The position numbers and the translations under genes were made by a program. A stretch of DNA of 64,000 nt from Crocinitomicaceae bacterium (lineage in GTDB: Bacteria; Bacteroidota; Bacteroidia; Flavobacteriales_D; Crocinitomicaceae), in contig JAQVCM010000002.1 in NCBI GenBank assembly GCA_028689775.1, forward strand, positions 204,888 through 268,887, written 5' to 3'. The first letter of the stretch is position 1, and every line of letters begins with the position of its first letter. Below the pieces are notes generated by a model. It was not told where the DNA came from. It did not search any database and saw only the letters and a list, made by a program, of their open reading frames with translations. Shown here in pieces: positions 63,434 to 64,000 of the stretch.

Positions 63434-63551
63434 TTCGCATTGTTTCTACTCAATTTTGAATTTTCAGTTTCATTTCCCTCAACTCCATAATTTTTATATC
63501 TTTAAGGACTTGATTTACCTAAAGTACAACTTCTAACTCGCTCAAAATGCC

Positions 63552-63890
63552 ATGGTTTTTAATGAAGATTCTAGAGTAAAAATTCCTTCTATATTGCATC
63601 TCATGCAATTAGGGTATGAATATTTATCTCTAAAAAACAATGAGTGGGATGTTAACACCAATATTTTCACGGAAATATTTAATAAGCAGATTGCTGCGAT
63701 TAATCCTGGATTATCTGAAAGTGAAATTAAAAGATTCTATGACGAAGTTTCTTTGTCGTTAGAGAATGAAGATTTAGGACGTGCATTTTACAACAAGTTA
63801 ATTGATCAATCTGCAAAAAAACTGATTGACTTTGATAATTTTGAAGAGAATAATTCTTTTCATGTTGTAACGGAAGGGAGTGTTCAATGA
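63552..63890 (+). pseudogene. hsdR: 5' fragment of type I restriction hsdR, cut by an IS
   Basis: The first ~108 codons match the N-terminus of the EcoR124-type type I restriction R subunit: MVFNEDSRVKIPSILHLMQLGYEYLSLKNNEWDVNTNIF, then KIDQSAKKLIDF and NFEENNSFHVVTE. The match ends at codon E (63873-63875), where family members go on with L-T. The codons after it (GSVQ, stop at 63890) come from inserted DNA. The helicase and nuclease parts should lie beyond the insertion, outside the window. Confidence 0.85.
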
Positions 63891-64000
63891 ACTGTGTCAA
63901 CCAGCTATTTAATTCTATCACCAAAGTAGTGATTTAAATCATTTCTAATAGCAGCCCAAGCAAATATTTGTCCATCCCATTTTGTATGAGCATTCTGTAT
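63876..64000 (-). mobile_element. Left end of an IS256-like insertion sequence
   Basis: From 63876 (GGGAGTGTTCAATGAACTGT) to the right edge. It interrupts hsdR, and it contains the C-terminus of a transposase on the minus strand. The other end and any 8-9 bp target duplication lie outside the window. Confidence 0.65.
63905..64000 (-). CDS. IS256 (Mutator) family transposase, C-terminal end (partial)
   Basis: 31 codons to a TAG: QNAHTKWDGQIFAWAAIR then NDLNHYFGDRIK. The arrangement T-K-W...W.....L..YF.DR is that of the C-terminus of Mutator/IS256 transposases, e.g. KW...I.NW...LNQL.I.F..R. The rest lies past the window edge. From memory, so moderately sure. Confidence 0.6.
   Translation of the reverse strand: MQNAHTKWDGQIFAWAAIRNDLNHYFGDRIK

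Overview
The window is AT-rich DNA from a member of the Bacteroidota, most likely a flavobacterial lineage (family or genus is my inference, not shown). The evidence is: secreted proteins with type IX secretion (T9SS) C-terminal sorting domains, a PorP/SprF-type outer-membrane protein, a DUF5723 protein, TAnnTTTG-type -7 promoter boxes, and starts with A-rich leaders and no clear Shine-Dalgarno. I see no rRNA, tRNA or CRISPR array.

Layout. 0-10.5 kb: a membrane protein cut by the left edge, CoA-transferase B (scoB), a GT2 glycosyltransferase, pgk, a T9SS cargo protein with a PA domain, an ArsC/Spx-like protein, prfB, gcvH, and an rbfA-ABC permease pair whose permease seems to start at ATT. 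10.5-20.6 kb: a 57-residue membrane protein missed by longer-ORF searches, a MORN/YwqK-repeat protein, a LysE exporter, a second large glycosyltransferase-like membrane protein, an acyl-CoA carboxylase beta subunit, and GH3 overlapping rfbB. 20.8-33.3 kb: universal stress protein, thiamine pyrophosphokinase, riboflavin synthase, outer-membrane and lipoprotein genes, nadK, a CBS protein, pdxJ, and purK-purE. 33.3-36.5 kb: a yoeB/txe toxin remnant, namZ, and a divergent ABC permease whose 5' end overlaps namZ.

36.8-39.3 kb is an accessory two-gene operon: a protein with two tandem DUF4062-like domains, overlapping a Schlafen/AlbA_2 ATP-binding protein with a 12-bp tandem repeat. 39.7-49.9 kb is mostly housekeeping (ribF, a T9SS protein, PASTA protein, yraN, truB, uppP, DUF3098, ftsX, xseB, xseA), with a solitary NUMOD4-HNH nuclease between yraN and truB. 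50.1-59.5 kb is one giant surface protein of about 2769 residues, built from a 663-bp higher-order repeat, PKD domains and a type-B-like T9SS domain, followed 2 bp later by its PorP/SprF partner.

The right end (60.9-64.0 kb) looks like a defence or mobile region: an unknown protein, an XRE / ImmA-IrrE / PIN-like three-gene operon with a clear promoter and operator-like palindrome, flanked by short direct repeats, then the first ~108 codons of a type I restriction hsdR cut by an IS256-like element that runs off the window. A small MITE-like repeat with 14-bp terminal inverted repeats occurs three times in intergenic DNA. The best candidates for an undescribed system are the DUF4062x2-AlbA_2 operon and the XRE-ImmA/IrrE-PIN operon.
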